In this document: in pieces, positions 19,585-28,236 of the stretch
Layout: each line of letters starts with the position of its first letter
Numbering within the stretch: position 1 is the first letter of the stretch
NCBI GenBank assembly: GCA_003134685.1
Contig: PLCA01000013.1
Span: 106,373 to 170,372 of the forward strand
Reading direction: 5' to 3'
Origin: Gemmatimonadota bacterium
GTDB lineage: Bacteria > Gemmatimonadota > Gemmatimonadetes > Gemmatimonadales > Gemmatimonadaceae
Length of the DNA: 64,000 nucleotides
Notes under the pieces: model-generated
Seen by the model: only the letters and a program-made list of their open reading frames with translations
Database searches by the model: none
What the model was told of the DNA's origin: nothing
Translations under genes and position numbers: made by a program

Positions 19585-21819
19585 ATGTCCAACGTCGACA
19601 AGCTGAAAAAAAAGGCTGCCGAATTCGAGCAGAAGAAGCAATACGACAAGGCGCTCGAAGTCTACCTTCAGATGATCGAGCAGACCGAGGGCAACGACGA
19701 CCGCGACGTAACCGTCTACAACCGCGTTGGCGACCTCAACCTGCGTCTGAACAAGACCGATCAGGCCGTCAACTATTACGAGCAGGCGGTGGACCTCTAT
19801 ACCGAGGGCGGCTACCTCAACAACGCCATCGCGCTTTGCAACAAGATTCTCCGCCACGCCCCGGCGCGCCATCAGATCTACTACAAGCTCGGTAAGATCT
19901 CGGCCAAGAAGGGCTTCAACAGCGACGCCAAGAAGAATTTCCTGGAGTACGCCGATCGGATGCACCGCGCCGGTCGCGAGAACGATGCCTTCAAGGCGCT
20001 CCAGGAATTCGCAGATCTTTGCCCCGGTCAGGACGACATCCGGCTGATGCTCGCCGACCAACTCGCCAAGGCAGGGAAGACCCCCGAGGCGATCGAGCAG
20101 CTGCAGATACTCCACGAATCACTCGACGCCGAGGGACGAGCGGCCGAGGCCGAAGCGACCGTCCAGCGAATTCACACCCTGGATCCAAGCGTCGAGCCCC
20201 GCCGGTCAAAGACGCCGGTCAAGAGAGAGGAGGGCGGCCTCGTCTTCCTCGACGTTGGTGGGTCGCCGACATCGCCGCGGCCGAAGATCAAGGGATTTGA
20301 GGGAACGGCGCTCGCGCCACACGCTCCGGCGCGGCCGCGCACGCCGCAGCACGTGAAGCCGTCTCCGGAGTTCGAGCAGCTTCCGGACATCGAGGAGCTG
20401 CCTGATCTCGAGCCACTCGCTGACCTCGAGCCGAGTCTCGAGTTCGAATCGGAGCAGATTGCTGGCCTCCAAACGGGTTCTTCGGTCAGCGGGTTCGAGA
20501 CGGACTCTTCTGTCAGCGATGTCGAGCCCGCGTTCGATTTGTCGCTACCCGAGCTGGATGTCTCCCCGCTCGACGGGCTGGAATCGCTGGCGGATCCCTC
20601 GTCGTTCGTGATAGATCCCGAAGCACCCCCGCCGGCGTCGTCCGCAGTCGAGGGACTGGTTCCGGCGGAGTCCGGCTTGATTCCCGACGAGCCCGGACTG
20701 GGCGAGCCTCTCCTGGACGAAGATCCTCTGGCCGGACTCCATGTCCTCGAGGACGATCGGTTCTTCGTCCACGACCCGGCGCCGGAAAGCGCTCCGCCGT
20801 CCCACGCGAGCACGTCGACAGAGCCCGCCGAGGCCGAAGCGCAGGAATACGAGACACTCGAGCTCGACGCCGACGAGGACCAGGACGAACACCGGGAAGC
20901 CGAGGTCCACGAGGAGAAGCCCGCTCCCGCGCCAGCCGCCAGAACGGCGCACAGGACTCCGGCGAGAAAGGAGGTGCCGGCCGCGAAGCACCACGAGGCG
21001 GAGGACGAAGAAGAGGAACAAGAGGATGAGCGCTCCGCGCCAAAGTCGAGCAAACCGAAGCTCGTCGAGCCGCTCCGGATGACGCGACCGAAACTGAAGA
21101 AGCCCAAGACCCCCCACCGCGAGGAGCCGTCGTCGCAGCAGCGTCCTCCGGTAAATCCTTTCATGCGCCAGGCTGCGAAGTCCAAAACGTCTTCGCCCAA
21201 GCCGGCGCCACGCCAGTCCACTCCGCCGACTGAAATTCCGCGCGCGGCGACTCCGAAAGAGAACTCGCCGCAGCGCACGGACGACAACTTCGTCAACCTC
21301 GCGGACTGGCTCCGGGAAGAGCACGGCCCGCGCTCGACACGCATGGTCGCGCAAGAGGACGAGAATCGCGGAGAGGGTGAGCAGGCCGACTTCACCGACA
21401 TGCTCGAGAAGTTCAAGGCCGGCGTCGCCGCCAACGTCGACGACGAAGATTTCGACAGCCACTACGATCTGGGCGTCGCCTACAAGGAGATGGGCCTCAT
21501 CGACGAAGCGGTCGCCGAGTTCCAGAAGGCGCTACGAGGCGCGACGCAGCGAATCCGCGCCTACGAGGCGCTCGGACAGTGTTTCATCGAGCGCAACGAG
21601 CATGACGTCGCCATCACCGTGCTCGGACGCGCGTTGCGCGAGCCGGGAATGGAGGATGAGGATCTGATCGGAGTGCTCTACCTCCTCGGCTTCGCGTCCG
21701 AGGGGAGCAAGAAGGCGCGCGATGCGGCCGCGTACTACCAGCGGGTGTTTGCGATCGACATCGACTTCCGCGATGTGAGCAAGCGCCTCAAGCAGATGAC
21801 CAAGGCCGCCACGAAGTGA
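19585..21819 (+). CDS. Large TPR protein with acidic linker
   Basis: The N-terminal 200 residues form tetratricopeptide repeats (KLKKKAAEFEQKKQYDKALEVYLQMIEQ, VYNRVGDLNLRLNKTDQAVNYYEQAV). Residues about 205-570 are a low-complexity linker rich in Glu, Asp, Pro and Ser, including LPDIEELPDLEPLADLEPSLEFE. The C-terminus has the motif DDNFVNLADWLREEH and more TPRs (YDLGVAYKEMGLIDEAVAEFQKAL). No signal peptide is visible, so it is probably cytoplasmic and acts as a scaffold; the partner is unknown. It overlaps the downstream polyprenyl synthase by four bases. The 26108 TPR protein has a similar build. Confidence 0.75.
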   Translation: MSNVDKLKKKAAEFEQKKQYDKALEVYLQMIEQTEGNDDRDVTVYNRVGDLNLRLNKTDQAVNYYEQAVDLYTEGGYLNNAIALCNKILRHAPARHQIYYKLGKISAKKGFNSDAKKNFLEYADRMHRAGRENDAFKALQEFADLCPGQDDIRLMLADQLAKAGKTPEAIEQLQILHESLDAEGRAAEAEATVQRIHTLDPSVEPRRSKTPVKREEGGLVFLDVGGSPTSPRPKIKGFEGTALAPHAPARPRTPQHVKPSPEFEQLPDIEELPDLEPLADLEPSLEFESEQIAGLQTGSSVSGFETDSSVSDVEPAFDLSLPELDVSPLDGLESLADPSSFVIDPEAPPPASSAVEGLVPAESGLIPDEPGLGEPLLDEDPLAGLHVLEDDRFFVHDPAPESAPPSHASTSTEPAEAEAQEYETLELDADEDQDEHREAEVHEEKPAPAPAARTAHRTPARKEVPAAKHHEAEDEEEEQEDERSAPKSSKPKLVEPLRMTRPKLKKPKTPHREEPSSQQRPPVNPFMRQAAKSKTSSPKPAPRQSTPPTEIPRAATPKENSPQRTDDNFVNLADWLREEHGPRSTRMVAQEDENRGEGEQADFTDMLEKFKAGVAANVDDEDFDSHYDLGVAYKEMGLIDEAVAEFQKALRGATQRIRAYEALGQCFIERNEHDVAITVLGRALREPGMEDEDLIGVLYLLGFASEGSKKARDAAAYYQRVFAIDIDFRDVSKRLKQMTKAATK

Positions 21820-22841
21820 GATCGGCCGCACCCCAGGACCGCCTCAGGATGAAAGTGACGCCGCCCCGTGGAGTCACGCTCCAGGCGATTCAGCTCCCGG
21901 TCCGCGACAAGCTCGACGACGTGTCGCAAGCGATGGCGCGCATCGTCGCCAGCGATTTGCCGCTCGTCGGCCAGGTGAGCGCGCACCTGCTCGCGATGCG
22001 CGGCAAGCTGTTCCGCCCGACTCTTCTCCTGCTCTCGAGCGAGGTCGCCGAAGAACCGGAAGAACAGGCCGTCACTCTCGCCGCGGCCCTGGAGCTGATT
22101 CACCTCGCAACGCTCGTCCACGACGACGCCGTCGATCACTCGGCCCTGCGTCGCGGCATGCCGACCGTCAACGCGCTTTTCAGCCACCAGATCTCCGTGA
22201 TCATGGGAGACTTCCTCTACTCCACCGCGCTCACGCACCTCGTGGGACTGGGCGATCTCGAGGCGCTCCAGGCGTTGACCCGGGCGTCAACCGAGATGAC
22301 GCTCGGCGAGATGCGGCAGCTCGCGGTCACCGATCCGCTGCGCTTTACCGAGCGCGAATACTACGATCTCATTCGCTCGAAAACCGCCTCGCTTATGCGA
22401 ACCGCCTGCGAGCTGGGAGCGTTTTCAGGGGCGCGACGCTACGGCGACGCGCTCGGGGACTTCGGAGAGAATCTCGGAATGGCGTTCCAGATCGCCGATG
22501 ACCTGCTCGACTACCGCGAAGAGGAGGAAACCACCGGCAAGCCGTCGGGTCTCGATCTGCGCGAGCACAAGGTGACGCTCCCACTGATCCACGCGCTCCG
22601 CGAGATGTCTCGCGCGTCGCGCCAGGAAGTCGAGCGACTGTTCGAAAGCGAGACCGCGAGCGACCAGGACATCGCATCCGTCGCTAAGATCGTCGACGAG
22701 AACGGCGGGTTCGAATACGCGCGCCAGCGCGGCGAGGAGTACGCCGAAAAGGCTCATGAGGCGCTCGCGGATTTGCCGGATACGGTAGCGCGCCGGTCGC
22801 TCACAGCGTCAATTTCCTACGTCATGGAGAGACACTCATAA
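21816..22841 (+). CDS. Polyprenyl diphosphate synthase
   Basis: This trans-prenyltransferase has the first Asp-rich motif VHDDAVDHSALRRG (DDxxD, about residue 98) and the second, AFQIADDLLDYREE (about 225). It lengthens isoprenoid diphosphates, most likely for a quinone side chain. Chain length cannot be read reliably by eye. The start is GTG 21816 overlapping the previous stop, or ATG 21849; no good ribosome binding site decides. It is followed with a one-base overlap by a DUF4321 gene. Confidence 0.9.
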   Translation: MRSAAPQDRLRMKVTPPRGVTLQAIQLPVRDKLDDVSQAMARIVASDLPLVGQVSAHLLAMRGKLFRPTLLLLSSEVAEEPEEQAVTLAAALELIHLATLVHDDAVDHSALRRGMPTVNALFSHQISVIMGDFLYSTALTHLVGLGDLEALQALTRASTEMTLGEMRQLAVTDPLRFTEREYYDLIRSKTASLMRTACELGAFSGARRYGDALGDFGENLGMAFQIADDLLDYREEEETTGKPSGLDLREHKVTLPLIHALREMSRASRQEVERLFESETASDQDIASVAKIVDENGGFEYARQRGEEYAEKAHEALADLPDTVARRSLTASISYVMERHS

Positions 22842-23125
22842 TGCCACCACCACGGAGCCGTAGTGGGCGAAGCGCCCTCTTTCACGCGCTCGTTCTGTCG
22901 GCCGGGTTCATCACCGGTGGTCTGCTCACCCAGGTGGGACGCAGGTTCCTGCCGCCGGGCGCGGCGAAGGAGTTTTTCACCACCGGCGTGACGCCTGCCA
23001 TCGGGCCGCTGCCTGTGGATTTGGTTATACTCAAGTTTGCCATCGGCCCAATCGCGCTCGATGTGTCACTTTTGAGCCTGTTGGGTGTACTCGTGGCGTA
23101 CCTCATAGCGCGTTCGCTTTTCTAG
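22841..23125 (+). CDS. Small DUF4321-like membrane protein
   Basis: The 94-residue protein has two hydrophobic segments (ALFHALVLSAGFITGGLLTQV and VSLLSLLGVLVAYLIARSLF) with a conserved-looking centre FFTTGVTPAIGPLPVDLVILKFAIGP. This pattern fits DUF4321, a family of unknown function. It lies between a polyprenyl synthase and tatA, within a compact run of envelope genes. Confidence 0.65.
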   Translation: MPPPRSRSGRSALFHALVLSAGFITGGLLTQVGRRFLPPGAAKEFFTTGVTPAIGPLPVDLVILKFAIGPIALDVSLLSLLGVLVAYLIARSLF

Positions 23126-23134
23126 GAGTCTTCT

Positions 23135-23410
23135 ATGTTTGGCAATCTGGGGTTCCCCGAGCTGTTGATAATCATGGTTGTGATCCTGCTTCTGTTTGGA
23201 GCGAAGCGGATCCCCGAGATCGCGGGCTCGATGGGAAAGGGAATCAGGGAATTCAAGAAGAACATCAACGAGGCGACGCGCGAAGTCACCTCGGAGACGA
23301 AGCCACCGCTGGAGTCGGACACCCAGTCGAGGCTGACGTCGGCGGAGCTCGAGCGGCGCCGCGCTGTCGACGAGGAAGTGGAGCGCCCTGCCCCTAAGAG
23401 GCTGCTCTAG
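23135..23410 (+). CDS. tatA: Twin-arginine translocase subunit TatA
   Basis: TatA forms the pore-like part of the Tat pathway. The protein has the N-terminal short helix FGNLGFPELLIIMVVILLLFGAKRIPEIAGSMGKGIREFKK, which is the full TatA/E signature with the FG hinge and amphipathic helix, then a charged tail. An AGGAG site precedes the ATG. No tatB is seen near it or near tatC. Confidence 0.95.
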   Translation: MFGNLGFPELLIIMVVILLLFGAKRIPEIAGSMGKGIREFKKNINEATREVTSETKPPLESDTQSRLTSAELERRRAVDEEVERPAPKRLL

Positions 23411-23426
23411 GTACTGAACGACAAAA

Positions 23427-23488
23427 GAACGGGCGGGAGGCGTCAGTAGCATAGATGCCAGTTTGTCAGTTCACTACGCCCTGACTTT
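23427..23488 (+). repeat. Left inverted repeat of the S23 element
   Basis: This arm begins GAACGGGCGGGAGGCGTCAG and runs through GCATAGATGCCAGTTTGTCAGTTCACTACGCCCTGACTTT. Its reverse complement reappears at 23939-24000 with few mismatches (the outer 48 bases differ at about two positions). A third partial copy lies at 46755-46822. Within the arm, CAGTTTGTC can also pair with GACAAACTG about 40 bases further on. Confidence 0.88.
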
Positions 23489-23566
23489 CCTCTGCGCGCG
23501 ACAAACTGACTGCAACGCGCGTTAAAGGATGTTGGGGAGGCCGGGGCGCGGTGCCTGTTTTGACGC

Positions 23567-23956
23567 GTGAGCGACTTCAAGAAGTTGAAGGTTTGGCGGA
23601 AAGGACACGCACTGGCGCTGAACGTTCATCGTGTCGCAACGCGAATCCGAGGCTCTGACAAGGTCTCGCTGCGCAATCAGATGCTGCGCGCGGCGATGTC
23701 CATCCCTACCAACATTGTAGAGGGAACGGGCCAAAAAAGCGGGATGGAATTTGCCCGATTCATCAGCATTTCCCTCAATTCAACATCCGAGCTCGAATAC
23801 CATCTGATCCTCGCGCGGGACTTCGGGGCTATCACGATCAGCGACTTCGAATCCCTCTCATCGCAGGCAATCGAAGTCCGAAAGATGCTTTACGGATTGC
23901 GAAACAGAGTCCTGGTTTTACCCCGAACGCCACGCAAACAAGTCCCGGCGTCGTGA
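23567..23956 (+). CDS. S23-family four-helix bundle protein (IVS-type)
   Basis: The 129-residue product matches the S23/four-helix-bundle family: LKVWRKGHALALNVHRVA, LRNQMLRAAMSIPTNIVEGTGQKSGMEFARFISISLNSTSELEYHLILARDFG. Members are encoded inside intervening sequences of 23S rRNA in Leptospira and others, and free-standing in many genomes; no enzymatic activity is established. The start is GTG, without a clear ribosome binding site. The gene is enclosed by an inverted repeat, and its last codons and stop lie within the right arm. It stands between tatA and the convergent ppiD-like gene. Confidence 0.88.
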   Translation: MSDFKKLKVWRKGHALALNVHRVATRIRGSDKVSLRNQMLRAAMSIPTNIVEGTGQKSGMEFARFISISLNSTSELEYHLILARDFGAITISDFESLSSQAIEVRKMLYGLRNRVLVLPRTPRKQVPAS

Positions 23957-24000
23957 ACTAACAAACTGGCATCTACGCTACTGACGCCTCCCGCCCGTTC
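23939..24000 (-). repeat. Right inverted repeat of the S23 element
   Basis: This is the reverse complement of the left arm (GAACGGGCGGGAGGCGTCAGTAGCGTAGATGCCAGTTTGTTAGTTCAC when read on the minus strand). It covers the end of the S23 coding region. Just outside it are repeated CCGTTCAGTT units (24000-24030), probably short-slippage copies of the end. Confidence 0.88.
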
Positions 24001-24085
24001 AGTTGCCGTTCAGTTCCCGCCCGTTCAGTTGCCTTACGTGTGATCTCAGATGATGATCGCGAGCTATTGAGTCGTGCGTCGTGAG

Positions 24086-25921
24086 CTATTGAGTCGTGCG
24101 GCGCGACGAAGCCTCAACCTGCTTCCGCTTATCATCGACCTTGGCTACCGCTCTCAGGTTGGTAAGAAACTCCCGAACCCTCTGCTGCCTTAGCTGCTGC
24201 AGCGTCTGCGCGCGCAACGATTCCTTCTGAGCCTCGAACGCCGCGCGGCTCGACGGGATGCGATTGTCGACGCGCTCAACCACAACCTCTCCGATGGAAC
24301 GAATCGGCTCGCTGACGGTGTGAAGAGGCAGAGTGAACGCCGCGCCAACTGCCTCCGGAGCCTGCGCCAGCTCGGGCACGCCGGTAACGCGAGTGAAAGG
24401 CTTGGTGCTGACTACCTGCAGGTTCATGAGCTTCGCCGCCTGCTCCATTGAGCTCGCCGCCGCGACCCTCGCGTAGTTCATCGCCTGCGGAACCAGGGCG
24501 TCGATTTTCTTCTGCCTCAATAGATAATTGCGAATGTCCTGCTTCGCTTGGTCGAGCGAGAGAGCTCCACCGGGCGTGAGCGAATCGAGGCGCGCGAGGT
24601 AGTAACCATTCTCCGCGTCGAACAGCTCGCTGGTCTCGCCTGGCTTCGCACCCTGGAACGCCCACGGGCCGACGCTCGGGATGTACTGTCCATTCACGGT
24701 CATGGTGTTGCCTTCGACCACGGTGCTCCTGATTACCGGTATCTGGAGCGCGCGCGCCGCCTCATCGAACTTCGCGGGCTGGTCGGTGGACGCCGCGATG
24801 CGCGCCAGAGAATCCGCGCGGCGGTCCGTCTTCGATGCGGCGGAGTCGCTCTGCTCGATGTGAAGGAGGATGTGGCTCACGGTCAGCGTATCTCCCTTCC
24901 GCGCATCGACCTTGATCAGGTGATACCCGAACTGCGTCAGCACCGGCTGCGAGATCTCCCCCGGCTTGAGCGCGTACGCGGCCGTCTCGAAAGGCGCGAC
25001 GAATCTTCCTTTCGCGCCCTTGCCGAGCGAGCCGCCATTAGCGGCCGACGCCGAGTCGGCTGATTCCGCGCGCGCGACATCCGCGAACTTCTCACCGCCG
25101 AGAATTCTCGCTCTCAGCGCAAGCGCGTGCGCGCGAACCGCGGCGGAATCTGCTGCGCTCACCGCCCGGGGCACGATGATGACGGAGACTTTCGCCGTGC
25201 CGGGGCGGTCGAACATCTTCTTGTGGGTGTCGTAGTACGCGCGCACTTCGTCGTCACTCACGCGAACGGCGGAGTCGGGGATGCGCTCGGGTTCGAACGC
25301 CACGAACGAGACCTGCGCGGTGTCGTGCGTGTCCTGGAAGCGGCGCCACAGCTGCTCGCTCGAGACGTACACGTCGGTCGCGACCTGGTCGAAGAGCTTT
25401 TCCTTCGGGATCTCCGCGCGGTAGTACTGCTCGAGCTGGACGAGGAGCCCATTCTGCTTTGCCAACGGGCTGGCCAGGAAGCGCTGGTACTTGGCGGGAT
25501 CGAACTGTCCGTCGGTCTGCAGGTCGGGAGCCTGCATGAGCTGAGGCGGCGGGCTATACCGTGCCGCCTGGAGAATTTCGTCGTCTGATACTGTGATGCC
25601 GCGGCGGCTGTACTCCTGGCGGAGGAGGGCGTCGCTCACGAGCTGGTCGAACGCCTGGTCCATCAATCTCTGTCTCTGGTCGAGGGAGATGGGTTGCGTG
25701 CTGCGCTGAGTCTCGTCCTGCTCGAGATTCTGCGTTGCCTGGTACCAGGTGGAGGCGAGGATATCCTCTCGATTGACGGTCGCAACGGCGGTGGTATTGG
25801 TCACCGGCGCGCGGCCGAGCAGTCCCGAGGTCTGCGCCAGGAGAAAACCGCCGACGAACAGCACGACGATTATGATCCAGATGTATTTTGCGGAGGCCCG
25901 CATTTGCTGCAACAAGGGCAC
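24086..25921 (-). CDS. PpiD/SurA-like periplasmic peptidyl-prolyl isomerase
   Basis: The protein has one N-terminal transmembrane helix (YIWIIIVVLFVGGFLLAQ, about residues 13-30), an N-terminal SurA-like chaperone region (about 35-200) and a parvulin domain (about 235-350: VSVIIVPRAV ... LKPGEISQPVLTQFGYHLIKVD), then a further parvulin-like stretch. PpiD-type proteins are anchored chaperones that help outer-membrane proteins leave the Sec channel. The 611-residue length is normal for PpiD. It is transcribed away from the 26108 TPR gene, with a 186-base divergent spacer. Confidence 0.85.
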   Translation of the reverse strand: MPLLQQMRASAKYIWIIIVVLFVGGFLLAQTSGLLGRAPVTNTTAVATVNREDILASTWYQATQNLEQDETQRSTQPISLDQRQRLMDQAFDQLVSDALLRQEYSRRGITVSDDEILQAARYSPPPQLMQAPDLQTDGQFDPAKYQRFLASPLAKQNGLLVQLEQYYRAEIPKEKLFDQVATDVYVSSEQLWRRFQDTHDTAQVSFVAFEPERIPDSAVRVSDDEVRAYYDTHKKMFDRPGTAKVSVIIVPRAVSAADSAAVRAHALALRARILGGEKFADVARAESADSASAANGGSLGKGAKGRFVAPFETAAYALKPGEISQPVLTQFGYHLIKVDARKGDTLTVSHILLHIEQSDSAASKTDRRADSLARIAASTDQPAKFDEAARALQIPVIRSTVVEGNTMTVNGQYIPSVGPWAFQGAKPGETSELFDAENGYYLARLDSLTPGGALSLDQAKQDIRNYLLRQKKIDALVPQAMNYARVAAASSMEQAAKLMNLQVVSTKPFTRVTGVPELAQAPEAVGAAFTLPLHTVSEPIRSIGEVVVERVDNRIPSSRAAFEAQKESLRAQTLQQLRQQRVREFLTNLRAVAKVDDKRKQVEASSRRTTQ

Positions 25922-26107
25922 TACTCCTTACACGAATTGGGGTGGCCCCGGTCGCCGGGGCGAGATGGCGTATAGCCTTGTAAACTATGAGTTTGGGGGA
26001 CCGAGATGCAAGTCGCGCGAACGCGGAGATTGCTGCATCTTTCAGTTGGTACTTAAGCGTGAAACCGGAGTTCCGGGAAGTTGTTGAGGATTGAACCGAG
26101 GTAAGCG

Positions 26108-27793
26108 ATGGATTACGACCGGTTGCGGGAGTTGCAGGAAAAATTCGAGGAGAACCCCCGTCGGTACTTCGCTCCGCTCGCGAACGAGTACCGCAAAGGC
26201 GGGCAGCCCAAGCGCGCGATAGAGATCTGCCGGTCGCAGCTCTCACAGATGCCCGGCCACATGAGCGGGCAGATTGTGTACGGCCAGTCGCTCTACGAGA
26301 CCGGCGAGTTCGAGGAGGCGCGGCTGGTGTTCGAGCGCGCGCTCACATTGGATCCCGAGAATCTCATCGCGCTGAGATCGCTTGGCGACATGTCGCTTCA
26401 GAGCGGTAATACCGTTGAGGCGCGCAAGTGGTACATGAGGCTGCTCGACGCCGATCCGAAAGACGCGCCGGTGATCGCGCTCGTGTCCGAGATCGATGCC
26501 TCGACCGATGCCAGGCCGGTTCCCACTCCGCAGGGGATTCCAGGCGTCGACATCGATGGCGGCGACCAGGCGATCCCGTTCATTGCCGACGCAGAGGGCG
26601 CGCCGGTTGCCGCCGAGAGCGCGACGCCCGAGCCGTCTTCGCCGCCCGCTCCGCTCATGCCGTCTGAAACCGCTGCAACTGCTGCCGTCGAACCCGCCCC
26701 GCCGTCACATAGGGTCGAGTCGGAAAAGGCCGCCGAGCGGACTTCGGCTCCCGAGCCAGTCGCTGCTTCCGAGCCGACGCCGCGCCCAGCGCATGTTTCC
26801 GAGGAAACCCCAGTCGCGGGCCTCGAGCGCCACTATCCTATCGATCCGACTGAAGCGGGTCTGCCCGACGAGGGGATGGGTGCGGAAGGCTTGCGTGGAG
26901 GCAGGAAGGACGATCTGATGGGTGCCGAGGGACTCCTCGGCACTGAGCCGGAATCGCCCCCCGAGCCGGTCGGGGCCGAGGGCCTCAGCGGCAAGGCTCC
27001 CCCGCAGGCGCTCGCGGGCACGACCAGCAAGAGATCTGACGACGAAGACGCGCTCGACACATGGACGCCGCCACCCGAAGTGGCGGCCCCAGAGCGCATT
27101 GAATCACCGCCAGAGCGCAGTGAGTCTCCGAAAGAAGAGCGGATGTTCTCCGGTCCGGGACCGGAGCCATTCGTCAATGAGACGATGGCGCAGCTCTATC
27201 TGCAGCAAGGCTACAGGCAGCTCGCGCTGAGAGTCTACTACCAGCTCGCCGAATCCCGCCCCGACGACCAGACGCTCAAGGCCCGCATCAAAGAGATCGA
27301 GACCGCGGACCACGCAGCGCATCCGGATTCGCCGGTGCCGCCACAAGCCGCGGCGCGCCGCGAGTCAATCGAAACGCCGCGGCGCGAAGAGCCGCGCGCA
27401 GCCCCCGAGAACATCGCCGCGCGACAGCCGTCCATCCGGGAATTTTTTGCGACGCTGGGGCGGCGACGCCCGCCGCGTTCCGCTGGGAGTCCCGGCGGAA
27501 GCTCGCGCCCGGGCAACAGCATGCCGGCCGAAACCGTTGCGCCTATGGGAAGCTCCGCTCCCACCGCTTCGCTCGACGCGGTGTTCGCCGGAGCGACCGT
27601 GAGCGCGTCGGACAGCCGCGCGGCCTCACGCCTCGCCGGCGCCTTCAGCGGCACTGCGGGCGCCTCGAGAGCCACGCCGCTGACGCCACCAGTGCCGACG
27701 CCGCGCCTGAATGCCCGGATGCCACAGACACAGGAATCGGAAGAAGACGTCGCGAAATTCCGCGCCTGGCTCGACGGGCTCACAGGCGAGTGA
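26108..27793 (+). CDS. TPR protein with GAEGL repeats in a Pro/Glu-rich linker
   Basis: The N-terminal 120 residues are TPR-like (RRYFAPLANEYRKGGQPKRAIEICRSQL, GQSLYETGEFEEARLVFERAL). A disordered linker rich in Pro, Glu and Ala follows, with three or four copies of an (M/V)GAEGLxG motif at about residues 258-302. A further repeat ETMAQLYLQQGYRQLALRVYYQLAESRPDD lies near residue 360, and a short C-terminal motif ends in FRAWLDGLTGE. There is no signal peptide. It overlaps aroQ by four bases. The build resembles the 19585 TPR protein, but the role is unknown. Confidence 0.72.
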   Translation: MDYDRLRELQEKFEENPRRYFAPLANEYRKGGQPKRAIEICRSQLSQMPGHMSGQIVYGQSLYETGEFEEARLVFERALTLDPENLIALRSLGDMSLQSGNTVEARKWYMRLLDADPKDAPVIALVSEIDASTDARPVPTPQGIPGVDIDGGDQAIPFIADAEGAPVAAESATPEPSSPPAPLMPSETAATAAVEPAPPSHRVESEKAAERTSAPEPVAASEPTPRPAHVSEETPVAGLERHYPIDPTEAGLPDEGMGAEGLRGGRKDDLMGAEGLLGTEPESPPEPVGAEGLSGKAPPQALAGTTSKRSDDEDALDTWTPPPEVAAPERIESPPERSESPKEERMFSGPGPEPFVNETMAQLYLQQGYRQLALRVYYQLAESRPDDQTLKARIKEIETADHAAHPDSPVPPQAAARRESIETPRREEPRAAPENIAARQPSIREFFATLGRRRPPRSAGSPGGSSRPGNSMPAETVAPMGSSAPTASLDAVFAGATVSASDSRAASRLAGAFSGTAGASRATPLTPPVPTPRLNARMPQTQESEEDVAKFRAWLDGLTGE

Positions 27794-28236
27794 GAATCGC
27801 CGTCATCAATGGCCCCAACCTCAATCTGCTTGGCACGCGTGAGCCGGCTCTCTACGGGACTGAAACTCTCGCCGACATCGAGTCCCGCCTCTTGAAGGTC
27901 GCGAAGGAGCTCGGAGTCGACCTCACATTCTCGCAGCACAACGGGGAAGGGGAGATCGTCGACGCGGTTCACGCCTTGCGCGGCCGCGCCGACGGCGCGC
28001 TCGTGAACGCGGGAGCGTATAGCCACACCAGCCTCGCCATTCGCGACGCGCTCGCGGGAGTGAAGGTTCCTTTCGTGGAAGTTCATCTCACCAACATTTA
28101 CGCGCGCGAGCCCGAGCGCCGTCGCTCCGCGCTGGCCGATGTGGCGGTTGCCGTCATCTGTGGCTTCGGCGGGTACGGTTACGAGCTGGCACTTCGTGGA
28201 TTGGTGAAACAGCTTCCGGTTCCAGCCAATGGCTGA
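27790..28236 (+). CDS. aroQ: Type II 3-dehydroquinate dehydratase
   Basis: This shikimate-pathway enzyme dehydrates 3-dehydroquinate. Family features are INGPNLNLLGTREP at the N-terminus, the catalytic Tyr nearby (EPALYG), FSQHNGEGEIVDAVH, NAGAYSHTSLAIRDAL and EVHLTNIYAREPERRRS. At 148 residues it is typical. The start is GTG overlapping the TPR gene; it overlaps the M24 peptidase by eight bases. AroQ close to accB is common in bacteria. Confidence 0.95.
   Translation: MRIAVINGPNLNLLGTREPALYGTETLADIESRLLKVAKELGVDLTFSQHNGEGEIVDAVHALRGRADGALVNAGAYSHTSLAIRDALAGVKVPFVEVHLTNIYAREPERRRSALADVAVAVICGFGGYGYELALRGLVKQLPVPANG

Noticed and set aside
20172-21434. A 420-codon Ser/Gly-rich minus-strand frame opposite the large TPR gene
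   Set aside because: It is the antisense of the acidic, low-complexity linker and looks protein-like only because of codon bias.
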